Shown: positions 5,721-6,583 of the stretch, in pieces
Position numbering within the stretch: position 1 is the first letter of the stretch
Layout: every line of letters begins with the position of its first letter
The notes under the pieces: model-generated
What the model was told of the DNA's origin: nothing
The model's database searches: none
The model's input: only the letters and a program-made list of their open reading frames with translations
Made by a program: the position numbers and the translations under genes
Assembly: GCA_016180705.1 (NCBI GenBank)
Contig: JACPAU010000035.1
Span: 1-6,583, forward strand
Source: Candidatus Methylomirabilota bacterium
GTDB taxonomy: Bacteria; Methylomirabilota; Methylomirabilia; Methylomirabilales; JACPAU01
Reading direction: 5' to 3'
DNA: 6,583 nucleotides

Positions 5721-6583
5721 CGGCGGCGCTGCGCGAGGCCGCGGCCCTCGTCGAGGCCCTCGGGCGCCGGGCCGGGGCCCGGGAGTTCCGCGAGACCCTG
5801 CGCGGCCGGATCCGCACCACTGCCCGGCACTGCCCGACTCTCCTGGAAGCGCTGGCGGCGGAGGCGGCGCGGACCGGCGTCCCCGAGGAGACCCTGCTCG
5901 CCCTGAACCTGGCGACGGACCTGCCCGGCGTGCCGGATGGGTGTACCAACATCCTGGCGGTCGGGGCCGCGACGCGCGACGGCGGCGGCCTCCTCCACAA
6001 GAACCGGGACCACCTGCGGGCCTTCCTCGGCGACTGGCGGATCGAGGCGCCGGCGGGCGCGCATCGGTTCCTCGCCTCCTCGGCCGTCGGCGATTTCACG
6101 GTCGCCCTTGGGCTCAGCGCCGCCGGGATCGCCGTGGCGACCAACAGCGTGCTAAGCCGGGAGACCCACCGCTACGGTCTCGGGCACCGGGTGCTGGCCC
6201 GGAAGGTCCTGGAGGAGGCGAGCGGGCTCGAGGAGATCGTCCCGCTCCTGGAGAGCCTCCCCGGGGGCGGTGGCTTCAATCTGCTCTGCCTGGATCCGGC
6301 GGGACGGGGCCTCGTCGTGGAGGCCACGGCGCGGCGCCTGTGGTCCGAAATCATCGCGGACGGGGTCCGGGTCCGCACCAATCACTTCCAGGCGCTGGAA
6401 GGGGGCCACGACGAGGACGGCGGGCGGCACCTTTTCGCCCAGTCGAGCCGGCCGCGTCTCGCGCAGGCCCGGGCGGCCATGAAGGGTTGGGAGGGGAAGG
6501 TGGATCCGGCCCTCCTGCGCCGCGTGGCACGCGGGCACGCCGGGGACGGGGCCGCGCTCGTCTACGGCGGGAGCATCTGCAAC
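5717..6583 (+). CDS. C45-family autoproteolytic acyltransferase/hydrolase (isopenicillin N acyltransferase-like), 3' end outside window
   Basis: 289 codons visible, open at the right edge; family members are usually about 340-400 aa. The GTG start at 5717 overlaps the prpD stop (GTGA), indicating coupling; no independent ribosome site is evident. C45 enzymes are Ntn hydrolases that cut or transfer acyl groups on amide bonds after self-cleavage before a Cys. The key block PDGCTNILAVGAATRDGGGL continues to HKNRD. C76 would be the nucleophile after cleavage of G75-C76, and D98 in 'NRD' lines up with the Asp of 'QNWD' in the fungal penicillin acyltransferase. Residues 1-75 would form the propeptide. 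Later family features: SSAVGDFTVALGLSAAGIAV, 'TNSV', 'RTNHFQA', and the final 'GGSIC' approaching the usual SIC-His region. Substrate unknown; amide, peptide or acyl-amino acid hydrolysis is likelier than antibiotic synthesis. No signal peptide, so probably cytoplasmic. Confidence 0.87.
   Translation, partial: MTAALREAAALVEALGRRAGAREFRETLRGRIRTTARHCPTLLEALAAEAARTGVPEETLLALNLATDLPGVPDGCTNILAVGAATRDGGGLLHKNRDHLRAFLGDWRIEAPAGAHRFLASSAVGDFTVALGLSAAGIAVATNSVLSRETHRYGLGHRVLARKVLEEASGLEEIVPLLESLPGGGGFNLLCLDPAGRGLVVEATARRLWSEIIADGVRVRTNHFQALEGGHDEDGGRHLFAQSSRPRLAQARAAMKGWEGKVDPALLRRVARGHAGDGAALVYGGSICN

Overview
GC-rich bacterial chromosome segment with dense coding, GTG starts, and ATGA/GTGA gene overlaps. 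The solute-binding protein has a Sec-type signal peptide and no lipobox, which points to a diderm (Gram-negative) cell. The mix of a polar amino-acid ABC transporter, MmgE/PrpD, C45 hydrolase and PdxA genes would fit an environmental proteobacterium or a lineage such as Methylomirabilota/Rokubacteria. That placement is a guess from style and content, since no rRNA or marker gene is present.

Left half (about 1-2443, + strand): a polar amino-acid ABC import operon. It opens with the C-terminal tail of a GlnQ/HisP-type ATPase whose upstream part is not recognisable. Next come an intercistronic hairpin, a family 3 periplasmic binding protein, and two HisM/GlnP-type permeases, the second coupled to the first by an ATGA overlap. 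The two permeases share an almost identical 66-nt stretch over the EAA loop.

Middle (2444-4069): a 248-bp gap without a convincing gene or terminator, then a leftward pair. This is a pdxA-family dehydrogenase gene (4069 to 3126) followed 8 nt later by a small four-helix CopD-like membrane protein (3117 to 2692). The pdxA gene is broken: a frame change at a G-rich run (3417-3428) coincides with loss of roughly 25-30 codons that the family normally has there. Motifs on both sides are intact, so this is either a young pseudogene or a sequence/assembly error.

Right half (4070-6583): a 265-bp divergent control region with candidate promoters for both directions and a 14-nt-arm inverted repeat, then a rightward pair. 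An MmgE/PrpD-family dehydratase gene is overlapped (GTGA) by a C45-family (isopenicillin-N acyltransferase-like) Ntn hydrolase gene that runs off the window.

Working model (inference): the right half is a small catabolic cluster in which an amide or acyl-amino compound is hydrolysed (C45), a hydroxy/carboxylic acid is dehydrated or isomerised (PrpD), and a phosphorylated hydroxy-acid is oxidised (PdxA-like). The importer next door may or may not feed it. No CRISPR, tRNA, rRNA, transposase or phage gene was seen. I found no clearly new system. The points most worth a second look are the pdxA lesion, the truncated ATPase, the control-region palindrome and the PrpD-C45 pairing.
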